A DNA stretch of 38,824 nt, taken from positions 1 through 38,824 of the forward strand of contig JAQXRG010000167.1 in assembly GCA_029218405.1 (NCBI GenBank), given 5' to 3'. The translations under genes and the position numbers were made by a program. The notes below the pieces were generated by a model. That model was not told the DNA's origin and made no database searches. It was given only the letters and a program-made list of their open reading frames with translations. Positions 16,059-25,200 of the stretch are shown here, in pieces. The stretch's first letter is position 1; every line of letters begins with the position of its first letter. This DNA is from Bacteroidales bacterium. Its GTDB lineage: Bacteria > Bacteroidota > Bacteroidia > Bacteroidales > Bacteroidaceae.

Positions 16059-16766
16059 ATGGACATACAACAACTGATAGAACTGGATAAGGAACTGTTG
16101 CTGGCCATCAATGGCTGTCACAACTTGTTCTGGGATGGGTGCATGTGGGTCGTGACCGATACGAAGACATGGATTCCCGTAGCCGCTATGTTGCTGTATG
16201 TCATTTTCAAGAACAACAAGCCAGTGCCAGCCTTGCTGGCACTGGTGATGCTGGCTCTCTGCATCACGTTGTCCGACCAGTTCGCTTCGGGGCTGTGCAA
16301 GCCCTATTTCCATCGTTTCCGTCCGGCGCAGGACCCTGCCCTTCAGGAGCTGGTCCATATCGTCAACGGTTATCGGGGAGGGGCTTATGGATTCATCTCC
16401 AGCCATGCCGCCAACACGTTTACCGTGGCCACGTTTGTCGCGCTGCTGCTGCGCAAGCCCATGACTACATTCTTTCTCTACACATGGGCCTGCGTACCCT
16501 CGTATTCCCGCATGTACCTCGGCGTTCATTATCCCGGTGACATCGTGTGTGGCGCGCTGGCGGGTACGCTGTTCGCCTGTTTAGTCTATGCGCTTTACGT
16601 AAGGTTGCTCCGCTGTTTCGCTGACCGCCCGACGTACATTTCCGACCAGTACACCCACAGCGGGTACGAGGTGGCCGACTTGCTGCTGCTGCATGCCGTG
16701 CTGTTGCTCACCTATTTCTATGCGATGGTCATGGGGATGGTGAAGGTCGCGCAGCTGCATCTGTGA
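16059..16766 (+). CDS. PAP2-family membrane phosphatase
   Basis: A 235-residue inner-membrane protein with about five or six spans. PAP2 motifs: KPYFHRFRP (K-x6-RP), then SSHAAN in place of the usual PSGH, and SRMYLGVHYPGD (SR-x5-H-x3-D). Members dephosphorylate undecaprenyl pyrophosphate, lipid A or phosphatidyl-glycerophosphate at the outer face of the inner membrane. The substrate cannot be told from sequence. It lies 34 nt after batE on the same strand and is probably the last gene of the bat transcript. A more distant PAP2 paralogue is encoded at 18386-18967 on the other strand. Confidence 0.93.
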   Translation: MDIQQLIELDKELLLAINGCHNLFWDGCMWVVTDTKTWIPVAAMLLYVIFKNNKPVPALLALVMLALCITLSDQFASGLCKPYFHRFRPAQDPALQELVHIVNGYRGGAYGFISSHAANTFTVATFVALLLRKPMTTFFLYTWACVPSYSRMYLGVHYPGDIVCGALAGTLFACLVYALYVRLLRCFADRPTYISDQYTHSGYEVADLLLLHAVLLLTYFYAMVMGMVKVAQLHL

Positions 16767-16816
16767 TGCGGAAGTTCGTCCTTCTGATAGAAAAAGAAGA
16801 AAATTTTCCGGTTTTA

Positions 16817-16848
16817 TTTGCGGGTTCCTGATTCTTTTCGTACTTTTA
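16817..16848 (+). promoter_or_regulatory. Promoter of the small HTH gene
   Basis: TTTG (16817-16820), exactly 20 nt, then TACTTTTA (16841-16848): one mismatch to the -7 consensus. The ATG follows at 16897, leaving a leader of about 42 nt. Confidence 0.65.
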
Positions 16849-16896
16849 TATCGAGAAATAAAACAACGGTACTATTAACGAAAAAATGATTACGAT

Positions 16897-17151
16897 ATGA
16901 ACAGAACCATTACCTTTAACGAATTGCGTAAGATTAAGGATTCCTTGCCTGAAGGCAGCATGCACCGCATTGCTGATGAGTTGGATATGAGTGTCGAGAC
17001 GGTCCGCAATTTCTTCGGTGGCCATAATTTCAAGAACGGACAGAGCGTGGGTATCCACCTCGAACCGGGTCCCGATGGCGGACTGGTGATGCTGGATGAC
17101 ACTACGGTCCTTGACAAGGCATTGGCCATCTTGCGCGAGCATACCGTTTAA
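16897..17151 (+). CDS. Small HTH-like DNA-binding protein
   Basis: An 84-residue protein of a family common in Bacteroidales and usually annotated only as DNA-binding protein. Residues about 8-45 form a likely helix-turn-helix: FNELRKIKDSLPEG, then MHRIADELDMSVETVRNFFG, with SVETVRNFF as recognition helix. The second half (HLEPGPDGGLVMLDD ... LDKALAILREH) looks like a small strand-helix unit that could mediate dimerisation. It has its own promoter and is followed by an intrinsic hairpin, so it is mainly monocistronic. No target or regulon is evident from the sequence. Confidence 0.88.
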   Translation: MNRTITFNELRKIKDSLPEGSMHRIADELDMSVETVRNFFGGHNFKNGQSVGIHLEPGPDGGLVMLDDTTVLDKALAILREHTV

Positions 17152-17167
17152 CGAAAGAGTTTTCCCC

Positions 17168-17208
17168 AGTTCTGGCAATGCCTTTGCGCGGTTTGCCAGG
17201 ACTTTTTT
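17168..17208 (+). terminator. Intrinsic terminator after the HTH gene
   Basis: An 11-bp stem with one G-U pair (17168-17178 with 17193-17203), a 14-nt loop and a run of six T (17203-17208). The Usp gene starts only 27 nt later and no consensus promoter was found for it, so this site may work as a partial terminator with read-through. Confidence 0.8.
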
Positions 17209-17235
17209 ATTCACCTTCATAAATCTGACTAAACT

Positions 17236-18372
17236 ATGGAAGAAAAATTGGTAACTTTAGCTATTCTGACTTTCTCGAAGGCACAGATCCTGAAGTCCGT
17301 GCTGGAAAACGAGGGGATAGAGGCTTCTATCCACAACGTCAACCTGATTCAGCCGGTCATCTCTTCCGGCGTACGTGTCCGGGTCAAGGAGAGTGACTTG
17401 CCCCATGCCTTGCAGATTGTAGAGAGTGCCGCCTGGCTGGCGGCGGATGTGCTGGATGAGAAGGCCGGCGGTGAGGAGGGTAATCATCCGCGCCGTATTC
17501 TGGTGCCCGTGGATTTCTCGGCCTACTCGTTCAAGGCTTGTGATGCCGCGTTCCACATCGCCGCTCATCTTCAGGCCGAAGTCGTGCTGCTGCACGTCTA
17601 TTTCAGCCCTATTTACATGCCGACGCTCCAGTACGTCACCGACGGTTATCACGTTCCGAGCTTCGCCGGGGAGCAAGAGGGCATGCGCAGCCTCGCTGCG
17701 GCCACCCACCAGCGGCTGGGCGAACTCACTCACCAGGTGGATGCGAAACTGCTGAGCGGCGAATATCCCCAGGTGAAATATACCTGCCTGTTGCGGGAAG
17801 GAATCCCCGAGGAGGAAATCTTGCGCTACGCCCGGGAGGAGCGTCCCTTGCTCGTGGTGATGGGTACCCGGGGCGAAAGCCAGAAGGACCTTGACCTCAT
17901 CGGCAGTGTCACGGCAGAGGTGATTGACCGCTGCCCGACGTTTGTATATGCCATTCCGGAGAACGCCTCGGCCAAGGTATTGGAGACCACACACAAGGTG
18001 GCCCTCATCACCAACTTTGACCAGCGGGACTTGGTGGCTTTCGACTCGCTCATCCGCACGTTCGATTCTTATCACTTTGCAGTGTCGCTGGTGCATCTGA
18101 ACACCCGTCAGAACCGTCGTACGTGGAATGAAATCAAGCTGGCAGGCATCAAGGAATACTTCAAGAAGCAATATCCCACGTTGGACATCAGCTATTCGCT
18201 CGTGGACGAGGACCATTTGCTCAACCATCTGGAGGAGTATGTCCGCGACGAGCGCATTGATGTCCTGTGCATCACCAACTACAAGCGCAACATCTTCGCC
18301 CAGCTCTTCAATCCCAGTATCGCTCGGCGGATGGTGTTCCATTCCAACACCCCCATCCTGGTCATCAAGTAG
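17236..18372 (+). CDS. DUF2007 domain fused to two universal stress protein domains
   Basis: A 378-residue cytoplasmic protein. Residues 1-68 fit the DUF2007 (putative signal-transducing protein, GlnB-like) pattern: VTLAILTFSKAQILKSVLEN, then a VRVRVKESDLPHALQIV end. Residues about 86-241 form a Usp domain with the ATP-binding loop VVMGTRGESQKDLDLIGSVT (G-x2-G-x9-GS type). Residues about 250-378 are a second, degenerate Usp domain without a clear nucleotide loop. Tandem Usp proteins respond to starvation and redox stress, but the ligand sensed here is unknown. The DUF2007 fusion suggests small-molecule control (inferred). It ends 13 nt from the convergent PAP2 gene. Confidence 0.9.
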   Translation: MEEKLVTLAILTFSKAQILKSVLENEGIEASIHNVNLIQPVISSGVRVRVKESDLPHALQIVESAAWLAADVLDEKAGGEEGNHPRRILVPVDFSAYSFKACDAAFHIAAHLQAEVVLLHVYFSPIYMPTLQYVTDGYHVPSFAGEQEGMRSLAAATHQRLGELTHQVDAKLLSGEYPQVKYTCLLREGIPEEEILRYAREERPLLVVMGTRGESQKDLDLIGSVTAEVIDRCPTFVYAIPENASAKVLETTHKVALITNFDQRDLVAFDSLIRTFDSYHFAVSLVHLNTRQNRRTWNEIKLAGIKEYFKKQYPTLDISYSLVDEDHLLNHLEEYVRDERIDVLCITNYKRNIFAQLFNPSIARRMVFHSNTPILVIK

Positions 18373-18385
18373 GAGAGGGGAGCGG

Positions 18386-18967
18386 TCAGAACCGCCACGA
18401 CGCATACAGGCCGTTCGGCGTAGGCGCTAACGTCAGCCGGGTGTCGTGGCATTTCCGTCGCGTGAACAAGAGCGCGCAGCCGGTGCCGATGGCGGCACCG
18501 GCCGCTACATCCCATCCATCGTGCTTCTTCCCGTAGAGGCGGGTCCAGCCGATGTAGGTGGCTGCCGCATAGGCCGGAACTCCCCACTGCCATCCGTAAC
18601 GTTGCTGCAGGAAGGTGGCGAGGGTGAAGGCCATGGCCGTATGACGGGAGGGAAATGAGTCATCGTCGCTGTGGTCCGGACGGTCTTTGTGGACAGCCTT
18701 TTTCAGCAGGTACGTCACACCGAATGTCCCTGCGCAGGCCAGTGCCGCCTGCTTCAGGCCCGTGGGGTCCTTTTCCAGCAGTCCGGCCGTGGCTGCCGCT
18801 ACTGGCAGCAGTCCGGCCGCCACGTCGCCGGAGGTCCGAATGTCCTTCCGGCGTTGGCTGAGGACCGGTTCCTGCGCCAAGGACGGCAGGCAAACCGCCA
18901 GGCTGAGCAGGAGGGTGAGCAGCCGGGTCATTCGTTCTTTGTTCATCAGTCTGTGTCGAGTTCTCAT
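18386..18967 (-). CDS. PAP2-family phosphatase, exported or membrane-attached
   Basis: A 193-residue product if started at the ATG overlapping the xth stop (ATGA, 18964-18967); internal ATGs at 18946 and 18931 would give 186 or 181 residues. The latter starts directly at the signal sequence [23 protein letters not shown]2 motifs are complete: [15 protein letters not shown] and [12 protein letters not shown]. It has fewer membrane spans than the bat-linked PAP2 protein and an apparent cleavable signal, so it may act in the periplasm or at the outer membrane, on lipid phosphates (inferred). Last gene of a five-gene minus-strand operon. Confidence 0.9.
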   Translation of the reverse strand: MRTRHRLMNKERMTRLLTLLLSLAVCLPSLAQEPVLSQRRKDIRTSGDVAAGLLPVAAATAGLLEKDPTGLKQAALACAGTFGVTYLLKKAVHKDRPDHSDDDSFPSRHTAMAFTLATFLQQRYGWQWGVPAYAAATYIGWTRLYGKKHDGWDVAAGAAIGTGCALLFTRRKCHDTRLTLAPTPNGLYASWRF

Positions 18968-19725
18968 GCTGGCAAGTCGATAGTGACTTCGACCGGACAA
19001 TGGTCCGAGCCGAAAATTTCCGAGTGGATGCAGGCACCGTGCAGACGGTCTTTCAGTCGGGCGGAAGCCAGGAAGTAGTCGATGCGCCAGCCGGCGTTCT
19101 TCTCGCGCGCCTTGAAGCGGTAGGACCACCACGAGTAGCTGCCAGTCAGTGTCGGATAGAAGTGGCGGAAGGTGTCCACGAATCCCGCGTCGAGCAGGGT
19201 CTGGAACTTCTCCCGTTCCTGGTCAGTAAACCCCGCGTTCATCCGGTTGCTTTTGGGGTTCTTCAAGTCAATCTCCTGGTGGGCCACGTTCAGGTCGCCG
19301 CACACCAGCACAGGCTTCCGGGCATCAAGCGCCTGGAGATAGCGGCGGAAGTCATCCTCCCACGTCATGCGGTAGTCCAAGCGTTTCAGTCCGTCCTGAG
19401 AGTTCGGCGTGTACACGGTCACTAAATAGAAGTCCTTCATCTCCAGTGTGATGACGCGCCCCTCCTGGTCATGGTGTTCCATGCCCAGGCCATAGGTCAC
19501 GCTCACCGGCTGGTGGCGGGTAAAGATGGCGGTTCCCGAATAGCCTTTCTTTTCGGCGTAGTTCCAGTACGAGGCATAGCCGTCGAAGGACAGGTCAATC
19601 TGTCCGGCCTGCAGCTTCGTCTCCTGCAGACAGAAGAAGTCTGCGTCTAATTCGGCGAAGGCTTCCCGGAAGCCTTTCTCGCAACAGGCGCGTAGCCCGT
19701 TCACGTTCCATGATATCAGTTTCAT
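18964..19725 (-). CDS. xth: Exodeoxyribonuclease III / AP endonuclease
   Basis: DNA repair enzyme with AP-endonuclease and 3'-exonuclease activity, in the cytoplasm. The 253-residue product has the EEP-fold motifs [21 protein letters not shown] (metal-binding Glu), VCGDLNVAH (catalytic Asp/Asn), WRIDYFLAS and GSDHCPVEV (catalytic His). It resembles the ExoA/APE1 branch more than E. coli ExoIII, judging by length and the [20 protein letters not shown] region. The ATG at 19725 is preferred, as a TTG at 19731 would only add two residues and overlap the preceding stop. It sits 2 nt after the outer-membrane gene and overlaps the next gene, an unusual neighbourhood for a repair enzyme. Confidence 0.95.
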   Translation of the reverse strand: MKLISWNVNGLRACCEKGFREAFAELDADFFCLQETKLQAGQIDLSFDGYASYWNYAEKKGYSGTAIFTRHQPVSVTYGLGMEHHDQEGRVITLEMKDFYLVTVYTPNSQDGLKRLDYRMTWEDDFRRYLQALDARKPVLVCGDLNVAHQEIDLKNPKSNRMNAGFTDQEREKFQTLLDAGFVDTFRHFYPTLTGSYSWWSYRFKAREKNAGWRIDYFLASARLKDRLHGACIHSEIFGSDHCPVEVTIDLPA

Positions 19726-19727
19726 TG

Positions 19728-20453
19728 TCAACGTTTTTTTAAGTCAATCAAATAGGTCAGCTTTCCCACGACCGATGAGACGGCCGAGCGCGAGAAAGGG
19801 TCTTTCTTGGTGCTGTTGTAGAAGTCGCTCAGCCCATAGTAGTAGCGGGCCTCCAGGATGAAATGTCCGATTCCCGTCATCAGCTCCAGCCCGCCTCCGG
19901 CAACGATTCCGTAGGCGAATTTCCGGTCGGCTAAATAGCCATACTGCTGTGTCACCCCGTTCGCGCGTTGCGAAGGGTCCCAGGACTCGCTCATCACCTC
20001 CTTCTCGTTGAGCAGGAAGCCTATCTGCGGCCCCAGGTTGACGACGAACCTTGCGCCCCTGTCTCCGTCTTTCCCGAAGCCTAAGTGCGCCAGCAGCGGC
20101 ACTTCCACATAGCCCATCTGCCGGTGGTAGGTGTCACCACTGTTGTCCTCTATCTTTTCCTTCCAGCCATGTACCGAATAGTTCACTTCGGCTTGGATGC
20201 CGCAGATCATCCGGAAGTATTTCTCGGAGATGAAGCGGGCGGTCACGCCCAGTGTGGGTGCCAGGTGGGCCGCCTGCTTGATGCGTGGCTCAAAGGAGAC
20301 GGAGTTCATGTTCACGCCGCCGCTCACACCCACTGCCCAGTTGTGCCGCTGCTCCTGCAGTTGCGCGAACGCAGGAGCGGCAGCGAGGAGCCATCCTCCG
20401 AAGAGGAGCAGAAAGCCTCTGCTCATGGCTTGTAGCCCAAAACAATGTGTCAT
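19728..20453 (-). CDS. Outer-membrane beta-barrel protein (OMP_b-brl type)
   Basis: A 241-residue protein with an N-terminal signal ([22 protein letters not shown] from residue 10) and a body of alternating strands typical of small Bacteroidetes porin-family barrels: [60 protein letters not shown] and a terminal [10 protein letters not shown]. The ATG at 20453 shares its A with the stop of the preceding gene (TGATG). The later ATG at 20426 gives a cleaner signal peptide and cannot be excluded. Probably a small outer-membrane protein whose ligand is unknown. Confidence 0.85.
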   Translation of the reverse strand: MTHCFGLQAMSRGFLLLFGGWLLAAAPAFAQLQEQRHNWAVGVSGGVNMNSVSFEPRIKQAAHLAPTLGVTARFISEKYFRMICGIQAEVNYSVHGWKEKIEDNSGDTYHRQMGYVEVPLLAHLGFGKDGDRGARFVVNLGPQIGFLLNEKEVMSESWDPSQRANGVTQQYGYLADRKFAYGIVAGGGLELMTGIGHFILEARYYYGLSDFYNSTKKDPFSRSAVSSVVGKLTYLIDLKKR

Positions 20454-22261
20454 CACTCAAAGTCAAGTTTGATAAGTTCATACTGGTTGCTGAAGCGGAT
20501 GAAGAACACCTTTCGGTTGATGAAGCCGCCCCAGTTGTTCACCCGTTCAAACTTCAGTCCTGTCTGGATAGGCACGGTCCGCATCTGTCCGATGCGGTCA
20601 TCCAGTCCGCTACCCTGTTCGCTCAGTCCCTTCAGGAAGAAATAGCCGGTGTCGAAGCCCAGCATCCCGTACTTGGGGAACGTGTTCCGCATGTCCTTGC
20701 TGAACCAGCGCCGGTAGTTCTGGATGAAGCGGATCGCTTCAGGGAACAGGTTGTTGGTATAGAACGACGAGTAGAAATAGGTGTCCAGCTCGTAGAAGCT
20801 GGCCAGGTGCTCGCTGGTGTAGGTCTGCCACTCCGGATACCCGAACAGGTGCATGTCGAAGTGCGGGTGCTCGCGCCGCACCAAGGTCAGATGAGGCAGC
20901 AGGCGGATCAGGGCAGTGTTCGTGCCCGAGGTCGGAATGAAGATATTCTCCCGGAGCGTGTCCATGGCGGCGATGATTTTTGTCCCGTCCACCTCGCCGT
21001 TCACCTGCACCTGCCGGAAGGCGATGCCGTTGGTCTTCAGCTCGTCTTTCATTCCCTTCAGGAACTCCTTCTTCTCCTGGCTCATCCCGTCGCTCAGGAA
21101 GACAACGTTGGCCTGTCCGAACTTGCGGATGAAGTGCTCATAGACTTCCGAGTAGAGGTAGGACTGAGGGGTGTTGACCTGATAGACGTAGGGATTGTTG
21201 AACACCTGGTCCACCTTGTTCGAGAAAGAGTTTACTACCCGGATGTGGTGCTGGCGGGCGAACTCGGCCAGCGCTTGCATGGAGGCCGCATGGTTGGGGC
21301 CGAAGATGATATCCATCTCCTTCAGTGTCCCGTTGGCCAGCAGTTGCTTCACCGTCTGTACATTCCCTTTTGTGTCATACGTGTAGATGTCCATCGAGAC
21401 TCCCTGCCGCTTCAGGCTGTCGGCGGCCATCAGGAATCCTTCGTAAAACTCCAGCATCCGGATCTGTTCCTCGCCGTGTGCGCCGTTGGTATCGGTGAAG
21501 GGCAGCAGCAGCGCGACCTTCAGGCCGGCAGGGTTCCAGGATTTCTTCACCTCCCGGCTTTGGTCGAACAGTTCCTCGTTGCTCGGGGCGACTGTCGGTG
21601 TCTGCGCTACCGGTTGTTCCTGTGCCCCCTGTTCGCTCTTGGGGTAGGGGATGAACAGGAGTGAACCCTTCTTCAGCTTGCCCTTGCGCAGCTCGGGGTT
21701 GGCGGCGATAAGCTCCTCCTGGCTGATGCCGTACAGCTGGCTGATGCTGAACACAGTTTCCTTGCGTGCCACCCTGTGCATCTCCCGCCAGCCCTTCTGT
21801 GGGGTTGTCGGGGCAGCAACGGTGGCCGTAGCCTCGGCAGGCCGGCTGTCCGTGTCGGGGGCCGCGGGCGGGATGACCACCACCTGTCCCACCCGGAAGT
21901 TGCTGGCGCTCAGTCCCGGGTTGGCGGCACAGATGGCCTGTGCGCTCACTTGGTATTTCACCGTCAGCTGGTAGAGTGTCTCCCCGGCCTGGATGGTGTG
22001 GAAACGCTGGGCGGAATCCCTGTCGGCCGTCGCCGTCTGCGGAATCTTCAGCACTTGCCCTGAGCGCAGTAGAGAGTCGCTGCCCGGGTTCAGGCGAACA
22101 ATCTCCTCCATCGCCACATTATAAGTATGCGCGATGGAATACAGGCTTTGTCCCTTTGCGACCGTGTGCAGGAAATAGCCGCTGGTCTGGGCCTGCAAGG
22201 GCAGCAGGCCGACGGTGGTGGCCAGGGCCACCGTCAGTAAAAACAGGTACAGTCGTCTCAT
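20453..22261 (-). CDS. Exported protein with three LysM domains and a periplasmic-binding-protein fold
   Basis: A 602-residue exported protein. The signal peptide (1-24, PLQAQ) is followed by three LysM domains (31-74, 87-131, 161-205), a Pro/Gln-rich linker, then a region (about 247-602) with the type 1 periplasmic-binding fold: KVALLLPF at its start, DIIFGPNHAASMQALAEFARQ, VVFLSDG and FGYPEWQTY. LysM units should hold it to peptidoglycan. The C-terminal part resembles branched-chain-amino-acid-type binding proteins and LpoA-like regulators, so either ligand sensing or control of cell-wall synthesis is possible. It lies 4 nt after the S41 protease gene and overlaps the next gene by one base. 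Confidence 0.88.
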   Translation of the reverse strand: MRRLYLFLLTVALATTVGLLPLQAQTSGYFLHTVAKGQSLYSIAHTYNVAMEEIVRLNPGSDSLLRSGQVLKIPQTATADRDSAQRFHTIQAGETLYQLTVKYQVSAQAICAANPGLSASNFRVGQVVVIPPAAPDTDSRPAEATATVAAPTTPQKGWREMHRVARKETVFSISQLYGISQEELIAANPELRKGKLKKGSLLFIPYPKSEQGAQEQPVAQTPTVAPSNEELFDQSREVKKSWNPAGLKVALLLPFTDTNGAHGEEQIRMLEFYEGFLMAADSLKRQGVSMDIYTYDTKGNVQTVKQLLANGTLKEMDIIFGPNHAASMQALAEFARQHHIRVVNSFSNKVDQVFNNPYVYQVNTPQSYLYSEVYEHFIRKFGQANVVFLSDGMSQEKKEFLKGMKDELKTNGIAFRQVQVNGEVDGTKIIAAMDTLRENIFIPTSGTNTALIRLLPHLTLVRREHPHFDMHLFGYPEWQTYTSEHLASFYELDTYFYSSFYTNNLFPEAIRFIQNYRRWFSKDMRNTFPKYGMLGFDTGYFFLKGLSEQGSGLDDRIGQMRTVPIQTGLKFERVNNWGGFINRKVFFIRFSNQYELIKLDFE

Positions 22262-22265
22262 GGGC

Positions 22266-25200
22266 TCATTTCTTGAGGGTTTCCAGCATCAGGCGCACGG
22301 CGGTCTCCAACTGGGTGTCAATGCCCTTCAGTTGGTCTTCCGGTCGGTTGAAGACTTCGATGTCGGGAGCCACGGAGGTATTTTCCGAGAAGACACCGTT
22401 CATGTCGCGGCAGCCCACCTGCGGGATGCCGAAGACCAGTGAGGGGTCAATCTGGCGTTCCCACCACACGGCGGTCATGGTGCCGGGAATGGATGTTCCC
22501 ACCAGTTTCCCGAGGCCCAGGGTCTTGTACACCCAGGGTGTGCCGCAGGCGTTGCTGTAGTTGTCCTCGCACACCAGCATGCACGATGGCTTCAGCCATT
22601 TGTTGAAGGGGTCGCTGCCGATGTACTGTCCGCGCGGCACGAACTGCTGGTATTCCTTTCCGCCCAGCAGCGTCACCACGTCGTCGTGCAGCCAGCCGCC
22701 GCCGTTGTGGCGGGTGTCGATGACCACGGCCTCGTAGTTGCGGTAGCGGCCCAGCAGCTCGCTGTAGAGCGTACGGAAGCTCGGGCTGTCCATGCCCTTG
22801 ATGTGCACGTAGCCCACGCGGTGGTCGGAGAGGCGTTCCACCTCTGCCCGGTTGCGCTCTACCCAGCGGTGGTACATCAGTTCGCTCAGCTCGCCGCTGC
22901 CCACTCCCTTGATGATCGTGTCGAAGCGCCGTTTCGTAGTCGGGTCGTAGAGGCTGAGACGGATTTTCTCACCCACTTTCCCTTCCAGGAGCGGATAATA
23001 ATCCTCCCCTTTCCGGATGGGAGTTCCGTCAATCTGCTCGATGACGCAGCCCGGTCTTGCCTCCGTCTTCATCAAGGCCAGAGGGCTCTTGGCGATGATT
23101 TCCGCGATGCGCAGTCCGTCCCCCTCGTAGTCGGTGTCCACATAGACTCCCAGCGAGGCGGTGGGCAGCACCTCCTTGTCGCTGTAATACCGGCATCCCG
23201 TGTGCGAGCCGTTGAGCTCGCCCAGCATTTCGCTCAGCATTTCAGCGAAGTCATAATTGTTGTTGATGTAGGGCAGGAACCGTGCGTAGTTCTCGCGGTA
23301 GTAGTTCCAGTCCGTCCCGTGCAGGTCGGTCACGTAGAACTTGTCCTTCACCTGTCTCCAGGCGTGGTCGAAGATGTAGGTCCGCTCTTCCGCCGGGCGG
23401 TAGTCAAAGCGTGCCTTGAAGTCGATGGGGGTCGCCTTTCCGTCCTCCACCTTGATTTTCTTCAGTCCGCCGCCCGAGCAGAGGAACAGGTTCTCTCCCT
23501 TCTTGTCCGCGTTCAGCAGTCCGCCGCCCGCGCCTTTCAGCAAGATTTTGGTCGAGTTCTCCTTCAAGTCGTGCACCCACAGGTCGCTGCCACCTTCGAA
23601 GCGGGCCTGGTAGTAGAACTTATCTCCTTTGGGAGAGAGGAAACCGTCGCCCAAGTGCGAGGAGTTCACCGTCAGCCGTCTTACCCGGTCACGGCAGTTG
23701 TCAAGGTCGAAGGTCAGCGGCTTTACCTCGTCCTTTTTGTCCTTCTGGTCGCCGTCCTTCTTTCCCTTCTTGTCCTTCTTGGCGGCTTCTTCCGCCTTTT
23801 CTTTCTCTTCCTTCTCCTTCTTTTCCGCTTCCTCGGCACGTGCGCTGTCTTCCTTGTTCAAACAGAAGCGGTCGTAGGCCTCAGCATCGAAGAACATGAT
23901 GTAAGCGTCCTGTTCAGCACCCCAGCTGCCGTGGCTGCGGTAACCGGCACGGTCGCTCTGCCACACCATGGCCTTTCCGTCCAGTGCCCAGCGTGCGCCG
24001 CCGTCGTTATAGCCGCTTTGGGTCAGGTTGTACATCTCCCCGTTGCCCGATGCGTTCAGCAGCACTACGTCCTTGTTGTTCCAGCCGCCGGTGGCGATAT
24101 AGTCCGACAGGATCCACCGGCTGTCGGGGCTCCATTCGAACCACTGGTCACCGTCGCTGTACGAGTACTGGTACTTGCCTTCCATCACCGTGCGCACGGC
24201 CTTTGTCTTCAGGTGGATGACCCGGATGGTGGTGCGGTCTTCCAAGAAGGCGATTTCCTTGCCGTCCGGGCTGTATTTCGGCTCGAACGAAGTGATGTCC
24301 GTCTGCGTCAGCCGTTCCTCTCGCACCTCATTGGCATACGTGAACAGCTTGTCCTCCTTGTCCGTCAGCGAAGACTGGTAGATTTGCCACACCCCGTCGC
24401 GTTCGGAGGCGTAGGCCAAACTGCGCCCGTCGGGGGCGAACTGCACGTTGCGTTCCTGCTGCGGGGTGTTGGTGATGCGTTTCGTGGTGCCGTATTCGGT
24501 AGAGGTCACGTACACGTCGCCGTGCAGGATGAAGGCCACTTCCTTTCCGTCGGGCGAGGGGACCATCTCTGTCGCTCCGCTCGTGCGGGTCTGCTTCAGG
24601 AGGTCACGGTCGTTGTTGTCCGCCGACAGGGTCACGTCCACCTTCTTCGGCTGTCCGTCGGGGGCCTGCGTATAGATTTCCCCGTTCCATCCGTAGCACA
24701 AGGTCCCAGTGGCGGCCACGCTCAGGAAGCGCACGGGGTTCTTCTCGAAGCGGGTCACTTGTGTCGCCTTGCCGCCGTCCACGCTGCGTCGGTACACGTT
24801 CGAGGTGCCGTCCTCCTCGCTCAGGTAATAGAAGGACTTCCCGTCGGGAGCCCACACCGGGTTCCGGTCCTCGCCGGCGAAGGAGGTCAGCTGCCGGAAA
24901 CTGCGTCCGCCCTGTTCCGTGCAGAGCCAGACGTTGCGGCTGATGGACGCCACTTCGTGTTTCCGCCAAGGGTCCTCATACCCCTTCTTGTCGTGGAAGA
25001 GCCATTGTGTGGGGTCTCCCGGGCGGAAGGAGAGATGCTCCATGGGGAGCGAGGAGAAGAGCCGGGCGCGTCCTCCCTCCGTGCTTACCTCGTACACCTG
25101 CGGAAACTGCGACGAGGGGAACTGCCGGTCGTTGATGTCCGGTAGCAGCGCCGCGCTGTAGAGCACAGTCTGGTTGTCCTTGAAGGCGATGGGCGTCTCG

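Noticed and set aside
17179..17186. TGCCTTTG as a -7 element for the Usp gene
   Set aside because: It lies inside the loop of the terminator and has no -33 element 20 nt upstream.
22686..25145. An 819-codon open frame on the plus strand opposite the S41 protease gene
   Set aside because: It mirrors the codon bias of the real minus-strand gene, has no recognisable domains and consists of low-complexity Val/His/Gln-rich sequence.
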